Below are positions 37,952-46,713 of a stretch of 64,000 bases of DNA, one piece after another. The stretch is taken from assembly GCA_904396155.1 (NCBI GenBank), contig CAJFOI010000050.1, positions 1 to 64,000 of the forward strand, written 5' to 3'. Position 1 is the first letter of the stretch. Each line of letters opens with the position of its first letter. Origin of the DNA: Candidatus Avispirillum faecium (GTDB lineage Bacteria > Bacillota > Clostridia > Oscillospirales > CAG-272). The notes below the pieces were generated by a model. It was not told where the DNA came from and made no database searches. It was given only the letters and a program-made list of their open reading frames with translations. The translations under genes were made by a program, and so were the position numbers.

Positions 37952-38902
37952 GTGCATGTTGGAGGTAAGTTGCTGCAAAGACTGCTGATTTTGTGCTTCG
38001 CGTTGCTTCTTGCTGGCTGCGCGCAGCCCATCGTGCGCCCGGCTGTCCCTGCTTCTCCGGAGCAATCCGTGCAGTTGGAGACCGTGCCTTCCACAGCACC
38101 TCAGTCCGAAACTGCCGGGACGCCGCAGACAGAACCGCCGCAGACTACCGATGTGCCGCAGACTACTGTGCCGCCTCCTTCCCAGGAGTCAGAGATCACC
38201 GGAGGGGGAGAACTGGACCTCTCCCGCCCTCCTGCATATCCTGCGGAGGAAACGGAGGAATGTACTCCGTCTGTTTTGATGTATCACTTGATTTTGGAGG
38301 AGCCGTATACGGAGCTTGTCAATTTGTTTGTGCGTCCGTCGGAATTTGAGGATCATCTGCAAAAGCTGTGTGCCGCCGGCTGCCAGTTTCTGTTTGCCGA
38401 TGCATTTGGACCGCAGGAGCAGCGCAGTGTGATCCTTACGTTTGACGACGGCTATGTGGACAACTATACGGAAATGTTCCCCATTTTGAAAAAGTACGGC
38501 GCCAGGGCGACGGTATTCATGATTGCAGGCAATATCGGCGCGCCGGGATATCTCACGGAGGATATGATCCGGGAGATGGCGGCCAGCGGCCTGGTTCAGT
38601 TTGCATCTCATACCCTTACCCATTCCTCGCTGACCACTCTGTCCCCAGAGGGGCTGGAAAAGGAATTTTCTCAGTCTGCACAGATTCTCTGCAGTCTCAC
38701 CGGAGAATATCCCAAAGCGGTCTGCTATCCTGGCGGCACGGTCAATGCCTTTGTGCAGGAGATGGCGGCAAAGTATTACCAGTTTGGATATACGACGAAG
38801 AACAGTGCAGATACTTCCGGATGTGATCCCATGGCCATCCCCCGTGTGCGGGTCTCCCGGGGGATGAGCGGGGATGCCGTGCTGGCTCGCCTGGGTTGGT
38901 AA
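37952..38902 (+). CDS. Polysaccharide deacetylase (NodB-like) lipoprotein
   Basis: Lipobox 'LLILCFALLLAGCAQP', Pro/Thr-rich linker, 'SVILTFDDGYVDNYTEMFPILKKYGARATVFMIAGNIG', 'FASHTLTHSSLTTLS'; GTG start likely. Confidence 0.85.
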   Translation: MHVGGKLLQRLLILCFALLLAGCAQPIVRPAVPASPEQSVQLETVPSTAPQSETAGTPQTEPPQTTDVPQTTVPPPSQESEITGGGELDLSRPPAYPAEETEECTPSVLMYHLILEEPYTELVNLFVRPSEFEDHLQKLCAAGCQFLFADAFGPQEQRSVILTFDDGYVDNYTEMFPILKKYGARATVFMIAGNIGAPGYLTEDMIREMAASGLVQFASHTLTHSSLTTLSPEGLEKEFSQSAQILCSLTGEYPKAVCYPGGTVNAFVQEMAAKYYQFGYTTKNSADTSGCDPMAIPRVRVSRGMSGDAVLARLGW

Positions 38903-38948
38903 AGGCGGCTGATATGGAATGCCTGCCGTGATCTGCTCCACTGGGCAT

Positions 38949-38975
38949 CCTGTAAAATTGTGCAATTTGTACAGG
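38949..38975 (+). terminator. Terminator-like hairpin after the polysaccharide deacetylase
   Basis: CCTGTAAAATT-gtgc-AATTTgTACAGG followed by AT-rich tract. Confidence 0.5.
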
Positions 38976-39310
38976 CATAAAAATTTTTTCAAAATTTATG
39001 TGAAAATATCACAAAAAACAGGGTCGCAAATGTACGTTTACGACAATTTTACAATTTCATCACATTCTCTAAAAAAGTTAGTATAAAAAACATTTTGATA
39101 AAATAAACCCTGTATCCTGTGATCAAACTGTGATTAAATCCTGTATTTATAAAGAAATAGTTATTAAAATTAACATTATGGATGCATATTTTTTTGACGC
39201 GAAAAGAAAAGCTTTTGTGAATGGGTCAAAATGTGTTTTGTTGAAAAAAGGGAAGGGGGCTTCCCCCTGCTTCTCCAGCGTCAGACAGGCGCATATTATT
39301 ATGTAGCAAC

Positions 39311-39339
39311 TTGACATCGGACCGGGCTTGTGTTATCAT
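39311..39339 (+). promoter_or_regulatory. Promoter of the ABC/DUF5696 locus
   Basis: TTGACA (39311-39316), 17-bp spacer, TATCAT (39334-39339), ~150 bp upstream of the start codon. Confidence 0.6.
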
Positions 39340-39495
39340 ATCTTGTATACAAATGGGGCAAAAGGTGATATTTTGTCCCGGTGGCTTTGTCGCGGCCGAA
39401 AATATGCACAGGTTGCGGCGGCCGATATGCTGCGTTTGCGGTTTGCTCCGTCCCGGACGGATCCGTGCGCAGGGCAACATTCAGGAGGAATGCAT

Positions 39496-42400
39496 ATGAA
39501 AACAGGAAAGGCCAAAAAGCTTCTGGCGCTCTCGCTGGGCGTGCTGATGCTGATTGGATCCGTGACGCCGGTGCTCGCTGCGGATACCGACGCCACGGAG
39601 GAAGACACAGAAACGTCTTCCACCGGCGTGACACTGCAGCAGCTGCAGGATCAGTACACGCTGATGACCTATGAGACTTATAAGACACGGTATAACTACG
39701 AGGAGACCCCGCGCACGGGAGAAAGCTTTGTGGTAGATGCCCGCGATTATTCTGAGGCGACGGAGGATGCCGAGGTGGAAGCGACGACCTGGGAGGGCAG
39801 AGAGTGCCTGGTGATCGGGTCTTCCGGAAGCGTCTCCTGGACGTTTGACGTGCCGGAAACCGGGTTTTATGCCATCCGTCTCAGCTACAATGCTACCAGC
39901 GACAGCACCAACGATATTGAGCGGCTTTTCATGCTGAACGGAAAATCTCCGTATGAGGAGGCGCAGTACCTTCGCATCACCAAGACCTGGGCGTACGAGT
40001 ATGAAGGAGAAACGAGAGAAGACGCTTTTGTAAAGGACTCTCTGGGCAACGAGCTGAGCCCTGAGCCCGAGGTGGATTATGTGTGGGAAACCTACGATGT
40101 AGAGGATGCGGACGGCTACTACACGGTGCCCCTGGAATTCTATATGGAGGCAGGGGAGAACACCATCACTCTGGAGGGAATCCGGGAGCCTATTGCCATC
40201 GAAAACTTTACATTTTATACATATGAGGATCCCGTATCCTATGAAGAAGTGCTGCAGGAATATGAGGAAAAGGGATATGAAGCAGCCGACGCGGAACCCA
40301 TCAAGATCGAGGCGGAAATGCCGGATTCCGTATCCAATTATACCATATATCCCATTTATGACCGTACATCTGCGGGTACCAGCCCGCAGGATCCTTCTCT
40401 GATCTACCGGAATACGATCGGGGGAGACAAATGGCTTACTTCCGGGCAGTGGATTCGGTACACGTTTGAGTGTCCTGCTTCCGGACTGTATGAAATCGTG
40501 CTTCGATATGAACAGTCTACTGTGCGGGGAATGTATACTTCCAGAAGTCTGAAGATCAATGGAGAGTATCCCTTTGCAGAGGCGAAAAACTGCCAGTTCC
40601 CCTATGATAAGAAATGGCAGGCTGCGGCGCTCAACGATGGAGATACCACCTTCCAGTTTTATTTTGAGGAAGGGGAGACCTATGTCCTGGAGTTTGAGGC
40701 TACCAAAGGTGCGTTTACAGATATTCTCCGCCAGGTAGCCGAGACGGTGGACAGCCTGAACGACGATTATATGGAGCTGGTCAAACTGACCGGTACGGAC
40801 CCGGATCCAAACCGCGACTATGGATTCAGCCGGATTATGCCGGACGTGATCCGGGATCTTGGACGTCAGCAGTTGGTACTGGAGCAGCTGGTGGACTATA
40901 TTTTGGAAGTCAACGGTGGTCGTTCGGAGAACACCTCCACGCTGGAGCAGGCTGCACTGGTGATCGAGAAAATGGTGACGGACGAGCGGGAGATTGCAGC
41001 CAACATGAGCGAGTTGAGTACCTGGATTTCCTCTCTGGGTACCTGGCTGAACGAATCTACCCAGCAGTATTTGCAGGTGGATTACATTCAGATCCAGCCT
41101 GCCGGCAGTGAGCTTCCGGCGGGAAAAGACTCCGCATGGTCTTCCTTTGTATTTGAATTCAAAAAATTCCTGGCAAGTTTTTATACAGATTATAACTCCA
41201 TCGGTGTAGCAGGCGACGACGAGGCGGAGTCGGAGACAGAGCTGGAAGCCTGGACGTCTGTGGGGCGTGACACGGCGCAAGTGATCAAAAACCTGATTAA
41301 CAGCGGCTTTACCCAGGAAACCGGCGTCGGGGTCAATATAAAACTTACAGGCGCCAATGTGGTACTGCCGTCCATCCTTGCGGGCGTGGGGCCGGACGTG
41401 GTCCTGGATGCGGGAGATCCTACGGAAATGGCCATCCGCGGAGCGGTGCTTCCTTTGAATGACTTTGATACCTTTGATGAGGTGGTCGGGCGTTTTACGG
41501 ATGCGGCGATCAACCGGTTGAGCCTGTATGGAAAGACCTATGCGATCCCCTTTACTCAGGGACTGTCGGTCATGTTTGCCCGGGATGATGTAATGCAGCA
41601 GCTGGGGTTGGAGATTCCCGAGACGTGGGATGATGTGATTGCGCTGATTCCTACGCTGCAGTTCAATAATATGACCATCGGATTTACAGCGAACTATCGG
41701 ACTTTCGTATACCAACACGGGGGGGACCTCTGGGAAGATGAGGGAATCCGCACTGCCTTTGATTCCGATGAGGTGATTGAGGCCTTTACCTTCATCAATA
41801 ACTTGTTTCAGCAGTATTCCCTTCCCAAACAGTTTGATGCATCCAACCGTTTCAAGTCCGGCGAGATGCCCCTGATCATGTCCGGCTATGAGCTGTACAA
41901 CACGCTGGTTGTATTTGCACCGGAAATCAGTAATCTTTGGAGTATTTATCAGCTTCCCGGCGTGTTAAATGAGGAGACCGGCGAGATCAACCGCGTGTCG
42001 GAAGTCGCTGCCAATGGCATGTATATGACCAGAGACTGCAGGGATCCGGAAGCGGCTTGGGATCTTCTCGATTATATCGGCTCCAAGGACTATCAGGTGG
42101 ATTACTCTGAAGAAATGGTGGCGCTGCTGGGCCCGTCCGCAAAACAGCAGCTGGCCAATTTGGAAGCCCTGGAGGAGCAGCCCTGGACAGATGACGAGTA
42201 CCGGACGCTGGTGGCAGTTTTGGGAGATGCATACGCGATCCCCACGTATCCGGGAAGTTATTTTATCGACCGGTATGCCAACTTCGTTGTAAACCGAGGT
42301 TTTTCAGAGGGTGCAGACGCAGCGGATATGCTTCAGGAATACGCACCGGTTATGAACAAAGAGATCACCCGCAAGCGGCAGGAATTTAAGCTGATGGTGG

Positions 42401-42657
42401 ATGATGAGTGGCAGGCTGTCCGTGCATATATGGAAATGGACGATTTCAGCGAGTGGCGGGAGTACTGGAATGAGACCTACGGTATTACAGATCCCACCGA
42501 TAACTCCTGTATGCAGTATTCTGACGAATACGACTATTCCTACAGAGACTGGATGGAGGAAAACGGCGTATCTGTGAGCAATTACGAGACCTGGCAGGAG
42601 AATGTTGCGCAAGGTGATACAAACCTCTCCTATAGAGAGTGGCTCGAGCAAGAGTGA
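39496..42657 (+). CDS. Very large extracellular solute-binding protein with N-terminal carbohydrate-binding-like modules
   Basis: Signal peptide 'KKLLALSLGVLMLIGSVTPVLAADTDA'; N-terminal 'SVSWTFDVPETGFYAIRLSYNATS' and 'QWIRYTFECPASGLYEIVLRYEQST' (CBM6/35-like); C-terminal 'YGKTYAIPFTQGLSVMFARDDVMQQLGLEIPETWDDVIALIPTLQ' (family 1 SBP). Confidence 0.85.
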   Translation: MKTGKAKKLLALSLGVLMLIGSVTPVLAADTDATEEDTETSSTGVTLQQLQDQYTLMTYETYKTRYNYEETPRTGESFVVDARDYSEATEDAEVEATTWEGRECLVIGSSGSVSWTFDVPETGFYAIRLSYNATSDSTNDIERLFMLNGKSPYEEAQYLRITKTWAYEYEGETREDAFVKDSLGNELSPEPEVDYVWETYDVEDADGYYTVPLEFYMEAGENTITLEGIREPIAIENFTFYTYEDPVSYEEVLQEYEEKGYEAADAEPIKIEAEMPDSVSNYTIYPIYDRTSAGTSPQDPSLIYRNTIGGDKWLTSGQWIRYTFECPASGLYEIVLRYEQSTVRGMYTSRSLKINGEYPFAEAKNCQFPYDKKWQAAALNDGDTTFQFYFEEGETYVLEFEATKGAFTDILRQVAETVDSLNDDYMELVKLTGTDPDPNRDYGFSRIMPDVIRDLGRQQLVLEQLVDYILEVNGGRSENTSTLEQAALVIEKMVTDEREIAANMSELSTWISSLGTWLNESTQQYLQVDYIQIQPAGSELPAGKDSAWSSFVFEFKKFLASFYTDYNSIGVAGDDEAESETELEAWTSVGRDTAQVIKNLINSGFTQETGVGVNIKLTGANVVLPSILAGVGPDVVLDAGDPTEMAIRGAVLPLNDFDTFDEVVGRFTDAAINRLSLYGKTYAIPFTQGLSVMFARDDVMQQLGLEIPETWDDVIALIPTLQFNNMTIGFTANYRTFVYQHGGDLWEDEGIRTAFDSDEVIEAFTFINNLFQQYSLPKQFDASNRFKSGEMPLIMSGYELYNTLVVFAPEISNLWSIYQLPGVLNEETGEINRVSEVAANGMYMTRDCRDPEAAWDLLDYIGSKDYQVDYSEEMVALLGPSAKQQLANLEALEEQPWTDDEYRTLVAVLGDAYAIPTYPGSYFIDRYANFVVNRGFSEGADAADMLQEYAPVMNKEITRKRQEFKLMVDDEWQAVRAYMEMDDFSEWREYWNETYGITDPTDNSCMQYSDEYDYSYRDWMEENGVSVSNYETWQENVAQGDTNLSYREWLEQE

Positions 42658-42736
42658 CTGCGTGATATAAATCTGTTCTGTGCTCCGCCTTTTATGGGGC
42701 GGAGCACGACACAAATCTAAATTGGGAGAAGCAGAC

Positions 42737-43681
42737 ATGGCTAAAAAAGAAAAAGATGTCGCCGTCCATGGAGATAAAACGCGGTTCCAGTGGACGTGGC
42801 ATCTGATGAAGCAATATAAGATCGGCTATCTTATGATTGCGCCGTTTATGATTTTGTTCATCTTGATGACCGTTATCCCTGTCGTTTTTGGTATGTTCGT
42901 CAGCTTTACGGACTACAACCTGCTGCAGCCGCCCCAGTGGGTTGGTTTGGATAACTATGTCAACCTGTTTTTGAACGACGATTTGTTTGTCACCGCGTTG
43001 AAAAACACCATGATTTTTGCGGTGACGGTCGGGCCTGGGTCCTACATTCTTTCCTTTGTGGTGGCCTGGTTCATCAATGAACTCACGCCGAAGGTGCGTG
43101 CGTTTGTGACGCTGATCTTCTATGCGCCTTCCCTTTGTACCGGCGCCTATGTAGTATTTGGCTATATTTTTTCCGGAGATTCCTACGGCCTGCTCAACGG
43201 CTGGCTGCTGAACTGGGGAATTATCGACACACCGATTCTGTTTACTTCAGATGCGAATTGGATTATGCCTGTTTGTATTTTCGTCGCTCTGTGGATGTCT
43301 CTGGGTACAGCATTCCTTTCCTTCATTGCAGGCTTCCAGGGACTGGACCGCAGCCAGCTGGAGGCGGGAGCGGTGGACGGTATTACCAACCGCTGGCAGG
43401 AACTTTGGTATATCACTCTTCCCAGTATGAAGCCGCAGCTTTTGTTCGGTGCCATCATGTCCATCACCGGCTCCTTTGGGTTTGGTGCGATCGTTACCAC
43501 GCTGTGCGGCGGCATCCCCACGGACTATGTGGGATACACCCTTTCCCATCACTTGAGTGAATACGGAGGTACCCGCTGGGAGTTCGGATATGCCAGTGCG
43601 ATCTCCATGGTGCTCTTCTTCCTGATGGTGGGAACGAATATGCTGGTGCAGAAGTTGCTTTCAAAGGTGGGTAAGAGCTGA
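42737..43681 (+). CDS. Sugar ABC transporter permease (MalF-like), pair 1
   Basis: 'IGYLMIAPFMILFILMTVIPVVFGMFVSFTDYNLL'; EAA loop 'QLEAGAVDGITNRWQELWYITLPSMKPQLL'. Confidence 0.93.
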   Translation: MAKKEKDVAVHGDKTRFQWTWHLMKQYKIGYLMIAPFMILFILMTVIPVVFGMFVSFTDYNLLQPPQWVGLDNYVNLFLNDDLFVTALKNTMIFAVTVGPGSYILSFVVAWFINELTPKVRAFVTLIFYAPSLCTGAYVVFGYIFSGDSYGLLNGWLLNWGIIDTPILFTSDANWIMPVCIFVALWMSLGTAFLSFIAGFQGLDRSQLEAGAVDGITNRWQELWYITLPSMKPQLLFGAIMSITGSFGFGAIVTTLCGGIPTDYVGYTLSHHLSEYGGTRWEFGYASAISMVLFFLMVGTNMLVQKLLSKVGKS

Positions 43682-44553
43682 TGAAAAAATTAAGAACAAG
43701 AAAGCATCGAGTGGTGCTGAGCCGCTCCGCCGGCGGGGACTTTGGCGTTGCGATCTTCATGATTTTGTTGGGAATTCTGATGTTTTTCCCCATGTACTAC
43801 CTTATTATTCAGTCGCTGAAGCCGCTGGACGAATTGTTTTATTTCCCGCCTCGGATGTGGGTTTCCAATCCGTCTTTTGAGAATTTCTCCGATCTGTTCA
43901 ACTTGTTGAACACTTCCTGGGTGCCTTTTTCCAGGTATTTGTTTAACACGGTATTCATTACTGTGTGCGGAACCTTCGGCAATCTGATTTTTTCCTCTCT
44001 TTGTGCATATGCCCTGTCCAAGCTTCCTTTCCCCGGACACAGATTCGTTTTCCAGCTGATCCAGAAATCTCTGATGATCGGCTCGGAGGTAGCGTCCCTG
44101 ATGGTGTTTGTGGTCATCTCCAAAATGGGGCTTTTGGATTCCTACTGGGCGATTATCGTTCCGGCACTTGCAACGCCGCTGGGTCTGTATCTGATGAAGC
44201 AGTTCATAGACTCCAACGTGTCTACGGAGATTTTGGAGAGTGCCCGTTTGGACGGTGCCAGTGAATTTCGGACCTTCTGGTCCATTGCCATGCCCATGGT
44301 AAAGCCGGCCTGGCTGACGCTGATTATTTACTCCTTCCAGGGTCTTTGGAATACGGGACAAAATCTTTATGTTTACAGCGAGGAGCTGAAGACGCTGAAT
44401 TTCACCATCAACCAGGTGCTGCTGGAAGGCGTCGTCCGTTCCGGCGCTTCAGCGGCCGCGACCGTTGTTATGATGATTGTGCCCATTGTGGTATTTGTCA
44501 TTTCCCAGAGCAAGATCATCGAAACAATGGGTTCCAGCGGTATGAAGGACTGA
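43681..44553 (+). CDS. Carbohydrate ABC transporter permease (MalG-like), pair 1
   Basis: 'MFFPMYYLIIQSLKPLDELFYFPPRMWV'; EAA loop 'ILESARLDGASEFRTFWSIAMPMVKPAWL'. Confidence 0.93.
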   Translation: MKKLRTRKHRVVLSRSAGGDFGVAIFMILLGILMFFPMYYLIIQSLKPLDELFYFPPRMWVSNPSFENFSDLFNLLNTSWVPFSRYLFNTVFITVCGTFGNLIFSSLCAYALSKLPFPGHRFVFQLIQKSLMIGSEVASLMVFVVISKMGLLDSYWAIIVPALATPLGLYLMKQFIDSNVSTEILESARLDGASEFRTFWSIAMPMVKPAWLTLIIYSFQGLWNTGQNLYVYSEELKTLNFTINQVLLEGVVRSGASAAATVVMMIVPIVVFVISQSKIIETMGSSGMKD

Positions 44554-44563
44554 GGAGGTATTT

Positions 44564-46699
44564 ATGAAAAAAACTGTCAAAATACTCCTGGTCACGATGG
44601 CGCTGCTCTTTGTACTGCCTGTAGCGGTGTCCGCAGCGGCGCCGTATACCACTTATACATATTCCTCTACCGGCTTTGTACTGTATTCTCCGGATGCGTA
44701 TGTGCCGGATCAGGTAGTGGATGCGGCCTATATCGGGCAGGACAGAAACGGAAATTCTGTCACGATAGAGGATCCGCGGGATCTGCAGGTAGACGAGGAC
44801 GGAAACGTCTATATCGTGGACGGAAAGCAGAACGCTATTTATGTACTGGATAGGTATTATAAAAATAAATTTACCATCAATTCCTTTGTAAACGAGCAAG
44901 GTGTGCCCGACACGTTTTCCGGCGTGTCCGGCGTGTATGTCACCACTGATTTTATTTATGCCTGTGACTCGGAAAACAGCCGCATCGTCATTTTCGACCG
45001 GGACGGCAACTTTGTAAAAACAGTAGGCCAGCCGGAGAGCTCTCTGATTGAAGAGGACGCCATTTACCGGCCGGTAGCCGTTGCCGTGGATGAGTACGGC
45101 AGAATGTTTGTCGTTTCCTCCACTACCTATGAAGGGATTATCGTCATGGGAGACAACGAGGAATTTTACGGATACATTGGTGCACAAAAAGTCTCCCTGT
45201 CTCCGTGGCAGGCCTTTTGGAGAAAGCTTGGTATCAATGACGACGAGACCATTGTTTCTACAGAGTACAACAACATCACCATTGATGAAGACAACTTCCT
45301 ATATGTGACGACTTCCTCTATCGATGCAAGTGAGCAGCAAAATGCGATCACCGGCAAAAGCACTGCCAGTGCCTACGCGCCGGTGAAAAAACTGAATGTA
45401 TCCGGAACGGATATCATGCGAAGAAACGGATTTTATCCGCCTTCCGGAGAGGTAAAGGTCTCGACCGACGAGACCAGCGCGATTCAGGGTGCTTCCGTTA
45501 TCATCGATGCTGCCGTGGGGCCGGAAGGAACCTGGTCCATCATTGATGAAAAGCGTTCCAAAGTATTCACCTATGACGATGACGGCAATTTGTTGTTTGC
45601 CTTCGGCGACAGCGGCAACCAGACCGGGTCCATCGCCAGCATAGAAGCGGTGGTATATCAGGGCGACAAGATGCTGCTTCTGGATAAAGGGAACAACAGC
45701 TTTACGGTATACCGGCGGACAGAATACGGCGACATATTGATCAACGCGCTGAAGAATCAGAACGAGCGCAACAATGCGGCGGAAATCAGCGACTGGCAGG
45801 AAATTCTGAAGCGGAACAACAACTTTGACGTAGCGTATGTGGGAATTGCCAAGGCGCTGTATCAGCAGGGCAATTATGAGGACGCCATGGAATATTACCA
45901 GGCTGCCTATGACAACGCCGGATATTCCGATGCTTACGGCGAGATCCGCAAGGAATGGATATCGAATTTCTTTTTGATCATCCCGGTGGTGGTCATTGTG
46001 CTTGCCGTACTTGTGGTGAAATTTTTCGGATATGCCGCGAAGCGCAACCGAATGGTAGCTTTGAAGGTGGGGCAGAAAAATATTCGAGAGGAACTGCTGT
46101 ATGCCTTCCATGTGATTTTCCACCCCTTTGACGGGTTCTGGGATCTGAAGCATGAGAAACGGGGCAGCGTGCGCAGTGCTTTCGTCATCCTGGTTGTCAC
46201 GGTGCTGGCTTTCTTCTATCAGACGGTTGGCACGGGTTACATTTTCGGCGGGCAGGATGCGAATACGACGAACATTATCATGACGCTGCTTTCGGTAGCT
46301 GTTCCCCTGCTTTTGTGGGTCATCGCAAACTGGTGTCTGACCACTTTGTTTGACGGCGAGGGAAGCTTTGCCGATGTATTTGTGGCAAGCTGCTACGCGC
46401 TGGTTCCCCTGCCTCTGCTGATCATTCCCAGTACGCTGCTTTCCAATGTACTGGTGGCGGAGGAAGGCACCTTCATTTCCATGATCAATACAGTGGCATT
46501 CCTCTGGATGGGAATTCTGCTCTTCTTCGGCATGATGATCACACACGATTATTCTTTCGGCAAGAGCCTCATCATTGGTGCCGTGACAATTGTAGGAATG
46601 CTCTTTATCATGTTTATCGCGGTGCTGTTCTCTACATTGATCACAAGAATCGTCAGCTTTGTTCTCAGCATTGTCAATGAAATACAATACAGAGTGTAG
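44564..46699 (+). CDS. NHL-repeat beta-propeller / TPR-like / YIP1-like membrane protein
   Basis: Signal peptide; NHL-like 'DPRDLQVDEDGNVYIVDGKQNAIYVLD', 'RPVAVAVDEYGRMFVVS'; TPR-like 'AYVGIAKALYQQGNYEDAMEYYQAAYDNAGY'; C-terminal multi-TM YIP1-like 'AFHVIFHPFDGFWDLKHEKRGSVRSA'. Confidence 0.8.
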   Translation: MKKTVKILLVTMALLFVLPVAVSAAAPYTTYTYSSTGFVLYSPDAYVPDQVVDAAYIGQDRNGNSVTIEDPRDLQVDEDGNVYIVDGKQNAIYVLDRYYKNKFTINSFVNEQGVPDTFSGVSGVYVTTDFIYACDSENSRIVIFDRDGNFVKTVGQPESSLIEEDAIYRPVAVAVDEYGRMFVVSSTTYEGIIVMGDNEEFYGYIGAQKVSLSPWQAFWRKLGINDDETIVSTEYNNITIDEDNFLYVTTSSIDASEQQNAITGKSTASAYAPVKKLNVSGTDIMRRNGFYPPSGEVKVSTDETSAIQGASVIIDAAVGPEGTWSIIDEKRSKVFTYDDDGNLLFAFGDSGNQTGSIASIEAVVYQGDKMLLLDKGNNSFTVYRRTEYGDILINALKNQNERNNAAEISDWQEILKRNNNFDVAYVGIAKALYQQGNYEDAMEYYQAAYDNAGYSDAYGEIRKEWISNFFLIIPVVVIVLAVLVVKFFGYAAKRNRMVALKVGQKNIREELLYAFHVIFHPFDGFWDLKHEKRGSVRSAFVILVVTVLAFFYQTVGTGYIFGGQDANTTNIIMTLLSVAVPLLLWVIANWCLTTLFDGEGSFADVFVASCYALVPLPLLIIPSTLLSNVLVAEEGTFISMINTVAFLWMGILLFFGMMITHDYSFGKSLIIGAVTIVGMLFIMFIAVLFSTLITRIVSFVLSIVNEIQYRV

Positions 46700-46713
46700 G
46701 CAAGGAGGTAGGA

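Noticed and set aside
39481-41718. 745-aa minus-strand ORF opposite the large SBP
   Set aside because: Shadow ORF; the plus strand has signal peptide, RBS and SBP motifs.
45299-46687. 462-aa minus-strand ORF opposite the propeller/YIP1-like gene
   Set aside because: Shadow ORF with no signal for translation.
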